Positions 18,724-27,909 of a stretch of 64,000 nt of DNA are shown piece by piece. The notes below the pieces were generated by a model. That model was given only the letters and a program-made list of their open reading frames with translations. It was not told the DNA's origin and made no database searches. Location of the stretch: the NCBI GenBank assembly GCA_944381325.1, contig CALWKS010000004.1, forward strand, positions 149,189-213,188, given 5' to 3'. Each line of letters begins with the position of its first letter. The first letter of the stretch is position 1. The position numbers and the translations under genes are program-made. The DNA is from an uncultured Christensenellaceae bacterium. Lineage in GTDB: Bacteria > Bacillota > Clostridia > Christensenellales > UBA3700.

Positions 18724-20042
18724 TGCAAACCTTCCTTAATAACAGTTGCCATTTTATCAAGCATTTTTTTACTCATTCCCGGATAGACTCCTACCCAGAA
18801 AGTATTATTCATAATATAATCGGTATTTTTCAATTCCCCGACAACTCTATATTTAGTAAAATCGCCTCTTATATAATCAAAACACGGATGCTTTGTCAGA
18901 TTACCTGCAAAAAGCATTCTTGTTTGAATATTGTTGCTTTCAATAAATCTAACAAGTTTTTCTCTGTTAACGCCTTCTTTAACGGTAATAAGGAAACCGA
19001 ACCAGCTCGGTTCACTGTTATTAACTTCGCTAGGCAAATACACTTTGTCAGAAATATCTTTAAGGTTCTCTTTAAGATATTCGAAATTTTCTCTTCTTCT
19101 TCTTACAAACTCCGGCAACTTATCCAACTGAGCGCATCCTATCGCTGCCTGCAGATCTGTAGCCTTCAGATTATAACCGAAATGCGAATAAACATATTTA
19201 TGATCGTATCCGCGAGGCAATAAACCGTATTGACCGTCAAATCTGTGTCCGCACATATTGTCTTTGCCTGAAGGACATACACAATCTCTTCCCCAATCTC
19301 TCATTGATTTCATGATCTTATTAAGCAACGGGTTTGAAGTATAGACTGCGCCGCCTTCTCCCATCGTCATATGATGCGGAGGATAAAAACTCGATGTTCC
19401 CAAATCACCGATACTTCCCGTATTCTTCCACTCACCTTTGTAGCAGTAGCTGCTGCCAAGAGCATCGCAGTTATCTTCCACAAGCCAAAGTCCGTGTTTA
19501 TCGCAAAAATCCTTGACCCTGTTAAGATCAAAAGGATTACCGAGAGTATGTGCGATCATTACCGCCTTTGTCTTTTCACTTAATGCAGTCTCCAACTGTT
19601 CACAGTCAATATTATACTGATCGAGAGTTACATCAACAAAAACAGGTACGGCGCCGTATTGTATTATAGGTGCTACAGTTGTAGGGAAACCTGCCGCAAC
19701 TGTAATGACTTCGTCTCCAGGTTTTATCCTTCTTTCTCCAAGCAACGGCGAAGTAAGCGTCATAAATGCAAGCAGATTCGCTGAGGAACCGCTGTTAACC
19801 AATGCACAGTATTTGACCCCTATAAATTCTGCAAGTTTTTTTTCAAATTCATTGGTATATCTTCCAGACGTCAACCAAAATTCCAATGCGCTGTCGACAA
19901 GATTAACCATTTCTTTATCATCATATACTCTAGCGGCATAAGTGATCCTGTCACCGTCTTTATATTCTTTTTTTGCATGGTATTTATTATAATACTCTTT
20001 TACCAAATCTAAAATTTGTTGTTTATCCTTATCTTGTTGCAT
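18720..20042 (-). CDS. rfbH: CDP-4-keto-6-deoxyglucose 3-dehydrase (E1)
   Basis: 440 residues, PMP- and [2Fe-2S]-dependent dehydrase of the DegT family that removes the 3-hydroxyl of CDP-4-keto-6-deoxyglucose. The PLP lysine of aminotransferases is replaced by His (FYPPHHMTMGEGG, His223-His224), the hallmark of E1. The cluster ligands are present as Cys254-x-Cys256-x7-Cys264 together with Cys192 in EDNCDALG. The start is ATG with AAGGAG; the stop overlaps the next gene as ATGA. No separate E3 reductase (rfbI/ddhD) is in the operon, which is odd because E1 is normally reduced by it. Confidence 0.93.
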   Translation of the reverse strand: MQQDKDKQQILDLVKEYYNKYHAKKEYKDGDRITYAARVYDDKEMVNLVDSALEFWLTSGRYTNEFEKKLAEFIGVKYCALVNSGSSANLLAFMTLTSPLLGERRIKPGDEVITVAAGFPTTVAPIIQYGAVPVFVDVTLDQYNIDCEQLETALSEKTKAVMIAHTLGNPFDLNRVKDFCDKHGLWLVEDNCDALGSSYCYKGEWKNTGSIGDLGTSSFYPPHHMTMGEGGAVYTSNPLLNKIMKSMRDWGRDCVCPSGKDNMCGHRFDGQYGLLPRGYDHKYVYSHFGYNLKATDLQAAIGCAQLDKLPEFVRRRRENFEYLKENLKDISDKVYLPSEVNNSEPSWFGFLITVKEGVNREKLVRFIESNNIQTRMLFAGNLTKHPCFDYIRGDFTKYRVVGELKNTDYIMNNTFWVGVYPGMSKKMLDKMATVIKEGLQ

Positions 20043-21090
20043 CTTTAAGAAACTCCTTTATTTGTCTGTCGGTTATTTCTTTTAAATCTTTTTTTTCATT
20101 CCAGAAACGATACCATTCAACTGTCTTATTCAACGCTGTATCAATATTCCAAACCGGCTTCCAACCCAGTATTTTTTTTGCTTTTGAACAATCAAGTTTA
20201 AGAAAATTAGCTTCATGAGGTCCTCCGTCATAGCGATTTTCCCATTTTGCTCCTTTCCATCTTGAACAAAACTTGTCCGCAAGATCTCCTGTGCTTACGC
20301 AATCGGATTCATCAGGTCCAAAATTGTAATTACCTTCTTTTTTCCTTTCTATAACCTGTTCAGCCGCAAGGGTTAAATAACCGTTGAGACAGTCCAGTAC
20401 ATGCTGATAAGGTCTTGTAGAATACGGATTTCTTACTATAATTGTTTTTTCTTCAACAGTTGCTCTTACGCAATCAGGAATAATTCTGTCTGCACTGAAG
20501 TCTCCTCCGCCTATCACATTGCCTGATCTGCCTGTTGATAATGCGGGCGAGCTTTCAGAATCATAAAAACTGTTTTTATAGCTATATGTTACAAGTTCTG
20601 AACATGACTTGCTGTTACTGTAAGGATCGTAACCGCATAGATTTTCATTTTCGCGATAGCCCCACTCCCATTCTTTATTCTCATAAACCTTATCGGTGGT
20701 TACGTTAACTATACTTTCAATACTTTCGACTTCCCTGCATGCTTCCAGAATATTGACAGTTCCCATAACGTTAGTTTCGTAGGTATATCTCGGATTCGCA
20801 TAAGATTCTCTCACAAGCGGTTGAGCAGCCAGATGAAAAACTATCTGCGGTTTGATTTTTTTGACAAAATCAGAAAGTTTTTCAAAATCTCTTATATCAC
20901 CGAATTCCGTTTTAACTAAGCTGTTCAACCCAAGTATTTCATATAAATTAGGTTTCGTATCCGGTTCAAGGGCATATCCGTAAACATCCGCTCCTGCCAG
21001 CAAAAGAGTGCGACAAAGCCAGCTTCCTTTAAAGCCTGTATTTCCTGTAACTAATACTTTCTTTCCTTTATAAAAATCTATATTTACCAT
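20029..21090 (-). CDS. rfbG: CDP-glucose 4,6-dehydratase
   Basis: 353 residues from the ATG at 21090, which has GTGGA upstream; a GTG three codons earlier is a weaker alternative. It converts CDP-glucose to CDP-4-keto-6-deoxyglucose. Motifs are TGNTGFKGSW (Rossmann), HLAAQPLVRESY, VTTDKVYEN (Thr-Asp-Lys, diagnostic of CDP-glucose dehydratases) and YSNSKSCSE (Tyr-x3-Lys). It overlaps rfbF at its start and rfbH at its end, so the three genes are coupled. Confidence 0.94.
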   Translation of the reverse strand: MVNIDFYKGKKVLVTGNTGFKGSWLCRTLLLAGADVYGYALEPDTKPNLYEILGLNSLVKTEFGDIRDFEKLSDFVKKIKPQIVFHLAAQPLVRESYANPRYTYETNVMGTVNILEACREVESIESIVNVTTDKVYENKEWEWGYRENENLCGYDPYSNSKSCSELVTYSYKNSFYDSESSPALSTGRSGNVIGGGDFSADRIIPDCVRATVEEKTIIVRNPYSTRPYQHVLDCLNGYLTLAAEQVIERKKEGNYNFGPDESDCVSTGDLADKFCSRWKGAKWENRYDGGPHEANFLKLDCSKAKKILGWKPVWNIDTALNKTVEWYRFWNEKKDLKEITDRQIKEFLKDATR

Positions 21091-21857
21091 TTTATCCACG
21101 GAGCTTTTCCTTCGTTTATCAAATCTTCGAGATATTTTTTATCCCTCATAGTATCCATGCATTGCCAGAATCCACGATACTTGTAGGCTGTCAGTTCTTT
21201 TTGTGCAGCGAGGGCTTCAAGAGGTTCTCTTTCGAACACAGTCTTATCCCCTTCCAGATAATCAAATATCGCAGGTTCAAGCACGAAATATCCGCCGTTT
21301 ATCCAGCCACCGTCTTCTTTTCGCTTTTCTGCAAACTCGGTAATCACCCCGTCAACGTCAGTTTTGATTACACCGAATCTGCCTTCCGGCTGAACTGAAG
21401 TCAACGTTGCAATCTTTCCTCCTTTGTTATGAAAATCTATAAGTTGATTCACATCGAGATCGCATAATCCGTCACCGTATGTCATGAGGAAAGGCTCGTT
21501 TCCGACGTATTTCTGTATACGCTTTATTCTTCCGCCGGTCATAGTATTTAAGCCTGTGTCCACAAGCGTTACTTTCCAAGGTTCAGAGGCATTACTGTGA
21601 ACAATCATTTTATTATTTTGCGTAAAGTCGAAAGTAACGTCGCAACGATGCAGATAATAATCAGCAAAATACTCTTTTATTACATAACCTTTATAGCCGC
21701 AACAGATTATAAAATCGTTATGACCGTAATAAGAAAAATATTTCATGATATGCCAAAGTATAGGCATACCATCAATCTCTATCATCGGCTTTGGCTTAAG
21801 ATGGCTTTCTTCGCTTATTCTCGTGCCGTATCCGCCCGCAAGCAATACAACTTTCAT
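21084..21857 (-). CDS. rfbF: Glucose-1-phosphate cytidylyltransferase
   Basis: 257 residues, full length for RfbF/DdhA. It makes CDP-glucose from CTP and glucose-1-phosphate. The nucleotide loop is LLAGGYGTRISEES (residues 5-18), followed by KPMIEIDGMPILWHIMKYFS, and the family motif TYGDGLCDLD is present. It opens the CDP-sugar section and has its own predicted promoter in the 57-bp gap before it. Confidence 0.95.
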   Translation of the reverse strand: MKVVLLAGGYGTRISEESHLKPKPMIEIDGMPILWHIMKYFSYYGHNDFIICCGYKGYVIKEYFADYYLHRCDVTFDFTQNNKMIVHSNASEPWKVTLVDTGLNTMTGGRIKRIQKYVGNEPFLMTYGDGLCDLDVNQLIDFHNKGGKIATLTSVQPEGRFGVIKTDVDGVITEFAEKRKEDGGWINGGYFVLEPAIFDYLEGDKTVFEREPLEALAAQKELTAYKYRGFWQCMDTMRDKKYLEDLINEGKAPWIKW

Positions 21858-21883
21858 AAAGTACCTCTCATTTTATATATATT

Positions 21884-21912
21884 ATTATATCATATAGAAA
21901 ATATAATATCAA
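21884..21912 (-). promoter_or_regulatory. Internal promoter before rfbF
   Basis: On the minus strand TTGATA (21907-21912), a 17-bp spacer and a perfect TATAAT (21884-21889) lie in the gap between the GT2-acetyltransferase gene and rfbF. Predicted start is about 20 nt before the rfbF ATG. It would let the CDP-sugar and rhamnose genes be expressed separately from the upstream half of the operon. Confidence 0.6.
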
Positions 21913-21914
21913 TA

Positions 21915-23492
21915 TTAAGGCTTCACTTTAGACTGTGCTTTAAGCTTTGTCAAAATATCGTCAATATTTTCATCAGTTACATTTTTGTAAATTAAATTCA
22001 TGTTCTCCGGTTTAATTTCCAGCGATGACAAATCAATATCAATCAGTTTTTTTATCACTTCTTCAGAAAACCTGTATTTTATTACCTTTGCCGGATTTCC
22101 GCCTGCTACCGCATAAGGAGGGATATCTTTGACCACCACGCTTCCTGCCGCGATAACAGCTCCTTGACCAATTTTCACTCCTGAAACAATCGTTACTCCA
22201 TAGCCTATCCATACATCGTCCTCGACTACTATAGGGCCCTTGCTCGTAGCCTCAGGTCCCATACCGAAATCAAGTGTCTTATAAGGATACGATGTAATAC
22301 ATCCGTATTTATGTTCTCCGCTCAAAATAAACTTTACATCTCCCGCTATAGAACATCTGTTTCCGATTTTCAACGACTCCTGCAAGACATTATAAGATTT
22401 TATATTCAATTCTCCGTAAGTTTTATCTCCGATTTTAACATTTTTACAAAAAGCAGGAAAATTTATACTATCATGACTCAAAGTAGTCATGTTGTTTTTA
22501 TTCATATTTCTCCATATTTTTTGCATATGGCGAGTATAATATTTTCTTCTGTATCTGTCTTTTATGCTGAGTGTTTTTTTTAATATTCTGCCAGGAATAA
22601 AATAAGTCGGCAAAAAGTGAGTCCAAAAATATTTATTATTTATCGCATATTTCATAAACTTTAATTTATTGTCCGTCCTGAAATTAATGCCTTTTAATTT
22701 TTCTTCCACCTGATAACCGAACACGAACTTCAAACTCTTTTCAAATTCGTTGCAAAGCATATTCTTATCTAGCCCGGATTCCACACCGGTTTTCATAAGA
22801 ACCTCTTTCCAATTTTTTATAAAAACTTCGTAAATATTATAATTTCCCGATAGGTTTGGAGTCGAAAAGCAATAATAATCTTTTATTATCGCTGTTCTTT
22901 TATTGTATTTCAACATTGCGAACGCCAGATGCGTCTGCAATAAATTGGTATTCATATATTTCTGTGGCTTTTCAATCATATTGAAGTACTTCTTTCTGAA
23001 AAGCAAAGAACTTACGAATGTCAACATAATTCCATTCATCTCAACAAAGCGATTTATTTCCCTATCTTCAAATACACAGTTTCCTGTTATTTCCGGAAAT
23101 CTTCCAAAAGGATAATTCCCTTTGGGATTAGAATCAATGTCACCCAAGCAAAAATCGTTTTTATCCAAAAAATCCAGAAACTTATCAATATCCTTACAGT
23201 CAACTGAATCGTCGTCCGATAAAATCTGAATATATTTTCCTGTTGCATTTTGCAAAAGCCACAAAAAATTCCCGTCAGGGCCGAGATTCTTTTCGTTCCT
23301 GTTATACTTAATAAACGGATATTTATTGACAAGTTGCGAACAGTATTCCTCGGTGTCGTCAGAAGAACAGTTGTCACTGATTATTATTTCCACCTGCGGT
23401 CTGTATATTTTCAAAGCGCTTTGTACCGCCTCTTCCAAAAAAGATCTCCTGTTGTAAGTCGGTATACAAATCGATAATAATTTTTCGTTCAT
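21915..23492 (-). CDS. GT2 glycosyltransferase fused to hexapeptide acetyltransferase
   Basis: 525 residues with two parts. Residues 1 to about 330 are a family 2 glycosyltransferase: CIPTYNRRSFLEEAV at the start and the metal-binding SDDD at about 92-95. Residues about 340-500 are a left-handed beta-helix acyltransferase of the CatB type: IGNRCSIAGDVKF, GPIVVEDDVWIGYG, GQGAVIAAGSVV, AGGNPAKVIKYRF. The protein could transfer a sugar and O-acetylate it or its acceptor. It precedes the CDP-sugar genes and follows the WbsX-like gene. A GGAGAAG ribosome site supports the start. Confidence 0.85.
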   Translation of the reverse strand: MNEKLLSICIPTYNRRSFLEEAVQSALKIYRPQVEIIISDNCSSDDTEEYCSQLVNKYPFIKYNRNEKNLGPDGNFLWLLQNATGKYIQILSDDDSVDCKDIDKFLDFLDKNDFCLGDIDSNPKGNYPFGRFPEITGNCVFEDREINRFVEMNGIMLTFVSSLLFRKKYFNMIEKPQKYMNTNLLQTHLAFAMLKYNKRTAIIKDYYCFSTPNLSGNYNIYEVFIKNWKEVLMKTGVESGLDKNMLCNEFEKSLKFVFGYQVEEKLKGINFRTDNKLKFMKYAINNKYFWTHFLPTYFIPGRILKKTLSIKDRYRRKYYTRHMQKIWRNMNKNNMTTLSHDSINFPAFCKNVKIGDKTYGELNIKSYNVLQESLKIGNRCSIAGDVKFILSGEHKYGCITSYPYKTLDFGMGPEATSKGPIVVEDDVWIGYGVTIVSGVKIGQGAVIAAGSVVVKDIPPYAVAGGNPAKVIKYRFSEEVIKKLIDIDLSSLEIKPENMNLIYKNVTDENIDDILTKLKAQSKVKP

Positions 23493-23510
23493 ATTCTTCT
23501 CCTTTGATAG

Positions 23511-24593
23511 TTATTCCCCTTCTCTTAATACCTTCCTGATACAATCCAAAAAATAGTCTCCAAATCCTTCTTCAGGCTCAAGTATCATACCTTCTGCCCA
23601 TTCATTCCAAGCATTGAAAAAAACATATTCCGTACCTCTTTCTTTACAGTCTTCTTTTAATGCCCGCAAATATTTTTCAAATACCGATTTCGAAGGTCTA
23701 CTGATTTTATAACCTCTCCATTCATGTCTATAGGTATTATCCCACATTGAAAAAGCTCCTCGGAAATACTTTTTATCTGTAGGATGATTATGCATATCAT
23801 TTATACAAAATTCCATCAGATCATCACCTTCATATTGCTTTATCAATGTCTTTAAATGCAACATCTTATTCAATTCAGACTTTAGTTTTTCATTTAAATG
23901 AAAAAACGGATTTTTATATTTGTCCAACACGTATCTTTGCAAAGAAAAACTCGGTTCTCTTATCATCAAAGCATCTGCTTTATCTGACGCTTGAACAAGC
24001 TGTTCTTTAACAGATATACTCTGCACAAAATAAATACCGTCAAAACCGATTTCTTTACACTTTTTATCAAATAAAGAAATCATATCGTCAATACATGGCA
24101 CATTGACGTTAAACAACATGAAAAGGGGTTTGTTGTCTATCTTTATATATCTTTCATCTAAAAAAAACTTCTCAAGATATGAAAAATGTTTTTCCCAATC
24201 TTTCTCTTCTCCGTAAGTTTGCTCTATAAGAACATCTTTCTTCCCCTGCCAGCTTCTGAACCAAGTATGGTTTGCCCAAGTAAAGCAAAATTTTTGATCA
24301 ATATCTTTCCATTTAAGCAAATTTTCGACAGGTTTTTCAAGCAACAATTTTCCTTGAAAATAATAATGATAGTAACTCATGCCGTATATTCCATACTTCT
24401 TGCAAAGCTCTGCCTGCCATTGCATAGTTCCTTTATCCAAATAATTATAATAATTATTATTCTGCGGTTTTATATGACCGCAATATTTATTCGGATTCTT
24501 AATTTTAGTCCATTCTGTAAACCCTTCACCCCACCACTCGTTATTTTCAGGAATCACATGAAATTGGGGTAAATTCATCGCAATGATTTTCAT
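23511..24593 (-). CDS. WbsX-like glycan protein (GH99-related fold)
   Basis: 360 residues beginning with AMNLPQFHVIPENNEWWG and containing GFTEWTKIK, YYHYYFQGK, FCFTWANH and WNEWAEGMILEPE, the conserved pattern of the WbsX family found in O-antigen and capsule loci and related to GH99 endo-mannosidases. WbsX proteins are annotated as glycosyltransferases, though the fold suggests a hydrolase or endo-acting role; function is not settled. No signal peptide is seen, so it acts in the cytoplasm. Confidence 0.85.
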   Translation of the reverse strand: MKIIAMNLPQFHVIPENNEWWGEGFTEWTKIKNPNKYCGHIKPQNNNYYNYLDKGTMQWQAELCKKYGIYGMSYYHYYFQGKLLLEKPVENLLKWKDIDQKFCFTWANHTWFRSWQGKKDVLIEQTYGEEKDWEKHFSYLEKFFLDERYIKIDNKPLFMLFNVNVPCIDDMISLFDKKCKEIGFDGIYFVQSISVKEQLVQASDKADALMIREPSFSLQRYVLDKYKNPFFHLNEKLKSELNKMLHLKTLIKQYEGDDLMEFCINDMHNHPTDKKYFRGAFSMWDNTYRHEWRGYKISRPSKSVFEKYLRALKEDCKERGTEYVFFNAWNEWAEGMILEPEEGFGDYFLDCIRKVLREGE

Positions 24594-24607
24594 AAATATC
24601 TCCGTTA

Positions 24608-25618
24608 TTATTTCAATTTATTTTGAACACACAGCAGCATGTATACTGCATTCACCGCTTTTTTCTTTAATAAGTACTTCAACAAAGCCTTCTTCTTACT
24701 TAAATTTCTTATATTTTCATTCAATACTTTATAAAAGTAATCGTCATTTACATAACTTGATATATATTCTTTCTTTTCCTTCTTCCCGACATTTTTATAA
24801 GCAGGTAAATAACCTATATCGCTTACGATATTATCCAGCTTTCTTGCGTTATAACTGTTTATCGCATCCTTGTCATGATATATTTTTTCCCATAACGAAT
24901 CAAGATACTTTAAAAGCATTTTTATATTGTCTTTTTTCTTTATGTTGAATTTACCTGTAGCGCTTTGCAAACCTTTTCTGTATCCGTAATACGGCTTGTT
25001 TATAAATTTAACAGATTCACATTTGTCAAAAATTTCAACAGCAACCATCTGATCTTCGGCAAAAACCATTTCCTTATCAAATCTGATCTTTGCTTTTGTT
25101 CCGTTGAAAAAGTCTGCCTTAACAGCTTTCTTACACATAGATCCCATTCTGTATGAATCAAATAATAATCTATACAAATAAGACTTGTTTTCTCCCTTTT
25201 TAACCGTATAATCTGCTTCAAACCAGTTTTCAAATTCTCTTTTCCCGTCATCGAAAAAAGTATACCAGGAATGTTCTATTACATCCCATTGATATTGCTT
25301 AATATATTCGGCAAGCTCCTGAAGACAATCCTTATCCAACAAATCATCTCCATCAACAAATTTGACATATTCTCCTCGTATTTTATCAAGAGCAAAATTT
25401 CTGGCTTCCGAAACGCCGCCGTTAACTTTGTGGTATACAATAAAACGTTCGTCGTTTTTTGCGTAATCATCGCATATCTTTCCGCTTAAATCCGTAGAAC
25501 CGTCATCTATTAAAAGCACTTCAAAATCCGGAAAAGTCTGCGATTTAACAGAATCCAGACATTCTCTTAAATATTTCTCAGTATTGTACACCGGAATTAT
25601 TATTGAAAATTTACACAT
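24608..25618 (-). CDS. Family 2 glycosyltransferase
   Basis: 336 residues. The N-terminal GT-A domain shows IIPVYNTEKYLRECLDSV, the LLIDDGSTDLSG strand and VDGDD (metal-binding). The C-terminal third is Lys- and Tyr-rich without a clear transmembrane segment. The gene start overlaps the stop of the upstream GT2 by 8 bp. It adds one sugar of the repeat unit on the cytoplasmic face; donor and linkage cannot be deduced. Confidence 0.87.
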   Translation of the reverse strand: MCKFSIIIPVYNTEKYLRECLDSVKSQTFPDFEVLLIDDGSTDLSGKICDDYAKNDERFIVYHKVNGGVSEARNFALDKIRGEYVKFVDGDDLLDKDCLQELAEYIKQYQWDVIEHSWYTFFDDGKREFENWFEADYTVKKGENKSYLYRLLFDSYRMGSMCKKAVKADFFNGTKAKIRFDKEMVFAEDQMVAVEIFDKCESVKFINKPYYGYRKGLQSATGKFNIKKKDNIKMLLKYLDSLWEKIYHDKDAINSYNARKLDNIVSDIGYLPAYKNVGKKEKKEYISSYVNDDYFYKVLNENIRNLSKKKALLKYLLKKKAVNAVYMLLCVQNKLK

Positions 25619-26624
25619 TATCGTTCATAATCTCCTGATAGGTTTCAGCTTTCACGTCGTTTTTATTTGCATATTTTTTTGTTTGTTTTGCAATATACGC
25701 CACTTCTGACAGACTCTGTTTTCTTAATATTGCTTTTATACTAAACATAAATATATAAAAACGATACCACAAATTCCATCTTACTTTCCCATAAAAAGAT
25801 TTCATGTCAATTATACGATTTGTATAATGTACAACGATTTTATTCAGATTTCTTTTATCGTTCTTCGAAAAATTCAAAGATCTGCCTACTTTATGATAGA
25901 TTATTGCGTCAAGAACAACTCCGCATTTCAACCCCTTGTTTTTCAGTCTTTTGCAAAAATTGAAATCTTCTTCGCCATGGAAAAACTTATCTGTAAATAA
26001 TCCGTTATCTTTTATATAAGACGAGTCTATCATCAAACAACATCCCGTAACGAAATCAGCAAAAATAAAACTTATTCCTTTTGCTTTAAGTTTGTCTATC
26101 TCATTTTGCGAAAAATATTTTCTGTCTCCATACCATCTGAAAGATCCGCCTGCATTCCAAAGCGTTTTTTTATCAAAATAATATCTTATATCACAAGTTA
26201 TCGCAGTACAGTTTTCAGCTTTCATAACTTTATACATTGAGTCAAAAACATCCCCAGTCAACTCAACATCGTTATTCAGCAAAGTAATAGTTTCATAATG
26301 ATGGCATATTAAGGATGAAACAAAGTTATTTGCGCCTGCAAAGCCCAGATTGTTCTCGCTTTGGATAATACAAATCCTTTCCTCATCGCTAAAAGCAACG
26401 ATTTCTCTATATTTTTCAAGCTCTTCTAAATTATAAGTTAAAACTTTCTCTTCTCCGAAAATCTGTCTGGCACTATTTATAAGTAAATCGTATTCATTAT
26501 CTTTTGATGCATTATCCACAAGATAAATATCTTCTTTGACAGCAAACTCTTTTATTGAATTCAAAGCCGCCACTGTATCGTCAAGACCATTCCAATTAAG
26601 CATTATTATAGCTGTTTTTTTCAT
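25611..26624 (-). CDS. Family 2 glycosyltransferase, rhamnosyltransferase-like
   Basis: 337 residues, GT-A fold: IIMLNWNGLDDTVAALNSI at the start, LVDNASKDNE, NLGFAGANNF, LLNNDVEL and the C-terminal GEEDFNFCKRLKNKG that is typical of COG1216 rhamnosyltransferases. A short hydrophobic stretch is near residue 295. dTDP-rhamnose made by the last three genes of the operon is a plausible donor, which is inference. Confidence 0.85.
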   Translation of the reverse strand: MKKTAIIMLNWNGLDDTVAALNSIKEFAVKEDIYLVDNASKDNEYDLLINSARQIFGEEKVLTYNLEELEKYREIVAFSDEERICIIQSENNLGFAGANNFVSSLICHHYETITLLNNDVELTGDVFDSMYKVMKAENCTAITCDIRYYFDKKTLWNAGGSFRWYGDRKYFSQNEIDKLKAKGISFIFADFVTGCCLMIDSSYIKDNGLFTDKFFHGEEDFNFCKRLKNKGLKCGVVLDAIIYHKVGRSLNFSKNDKRNLNKIVVHYTNRIIDMKSFYGKVRWNLWYRFYIFMFSIKAILRKQSLSEVAYIAKQTKKYANKNDVKAETYQEIMNDNV

Positions 26625-26627
26625 AGT

Positions 26628-27890
26628 TCACACCTTTTCCGTTTTATTTTTAATTTTAGATATTAATCCAATTATAACAAGAATAATCGGCATTTCATAA
26701 AAAGTCAGCAGATTATAATAATAACTAAACCAGGATAAAACCAAAGGAGAAACAGCTGCCACATACGCCGCCTTGAACCAAATATTTTCACTGTTTTTAG
26801 TTTTTATAAACATCCAATAAAAGATAAAAGCGAATATCAATAAAGCTACTATCATTCCGCCAAACCCTACATAACTATAAATAGCCCCGAAAAAAGTATC
26901 TACATTTACAGGCATATCTCCGTTTAATCCTATATTCACCCACCCATCCCAAGTGTTGTTAACAGAAGGATACGGAATTTTAAGAGAATTTAACGTAACC
27001 ATGTTGATTATCGTTATGATAGGCTGGAATAATATCATCAAATTATTTGTCGGTACAACATGCTTTAAAGACTCTTCTAAAGCCAAAACTCCTGAGAACA
27101 AATATTTCATCAAGTGCTGGATTACCTGGACAACTATGTCGTTGGTAATTTTCGTACCGTTAAATCTGAATTCTACCAGATAAACGCATACTCCCATTGC
27201 AAATGCAAGAATTGCCGTAATAGCCAAATATACAAGCGAAATTCTAAGTTTGCCGATATATACTCTCAGCATTAAACCGCCGAGAAAAACCAGAATGAGA
27301 TTGTATTTTACTCCGACTATAGCGTTATAAGCAAATATTATTGCAATAGGAATCAATGCATACCATTTCTTTTTAGTAATAGTAGCAATAAGCAATATAC
27401 AAAATATATTTGCAAAGATCTGCAAATGGCCTATTATACCATTCGACACTTTATCTCCGAAATCAGAACTACCGAGAAGTGAAAGCAATTCTCTGTTCAG
27501 CACAAAATAAAATCCTATCAATAATATAATCAATACGCTACATACTATCGAAGTATTTAACGAAGTCTCAACGTTGTATCGATAACGCTTGCATTGCAAT
27601 TCTGTTCCATTTAATGATGAATTAACAGGTTTTTTAATTATTGCAGAACTTAAACATCCGAAAATGAAAAATATCAAAACACCTGCCATCATCAACAGCA
27701 TCGCATTGAATCCTATTGAAATAAACCCTAATTTCTTCCCAAAAATTACAGAAATCAAAACTACAACATAAAGCGGAACGCTTAACAGTGTGGCAGGAGA
27801 TAAAAAGGTATTAAAGCGCTTATACTCGATAATAGTTATCAAGCACACCTCAATTCCGAATAAAATTGTTAACAATATTATTTCTGCCAC
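26628..27890 (-). CDS. Wzy-like O-antigen/capsule polymerase
   Basis: 420 residues with about ten to twelve transmembrane segments and a larger outside loop (around residues 270-330), the usual plan of oligosaccharide repeat-unit polymerases. The start is GTG at 27890 with AAGGTAG upstream. Sequence conservation in Wzy is low, so the call rests on topology, AT-rich composition and position among glycosyltransferases with a separate flippase at 12843-14312. Confidence 0.75.
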   Translation of the reverse strand: MAEIILLTILFGIEVCLITIIEYKRFNTFLSPATLLSVPLYVVVLISVIFGKKLGFISIGFNAMLLMMAGVLIFFIFGCLSSAIIKKPVNSSLNGTELQCKRYRYNVETSLNTSIVCSVLIILLIGFYFVLNRELLSLLGSSDFGDKVSNGIIGHLQIFANIFCILLIATITKKKWYALIPIAIIFAYNAIVGVKYNLILVFLGGLMLRVYIGKLRISLVYLAITAILAFAMGVCVYLVEFRFNGTKITNDIVVQVIQHLMKYLFSGVLALEESLKHVVPTNNLMILFQPIITIINMVTLNSLKIPYPSVNNTWDGWVNIGLNGDMPVNVDTFFGAIYSYVGFGGMIVALLIFAFIFYWMFIKTKNSENIWFKAAYVAAVSPLVLSWFSYYYNLLTFYEMPIILVIIGLISKIKNKTEKV

Positions 27891-27909
27891 GACTAATACT
27901 ACCTTCAGT

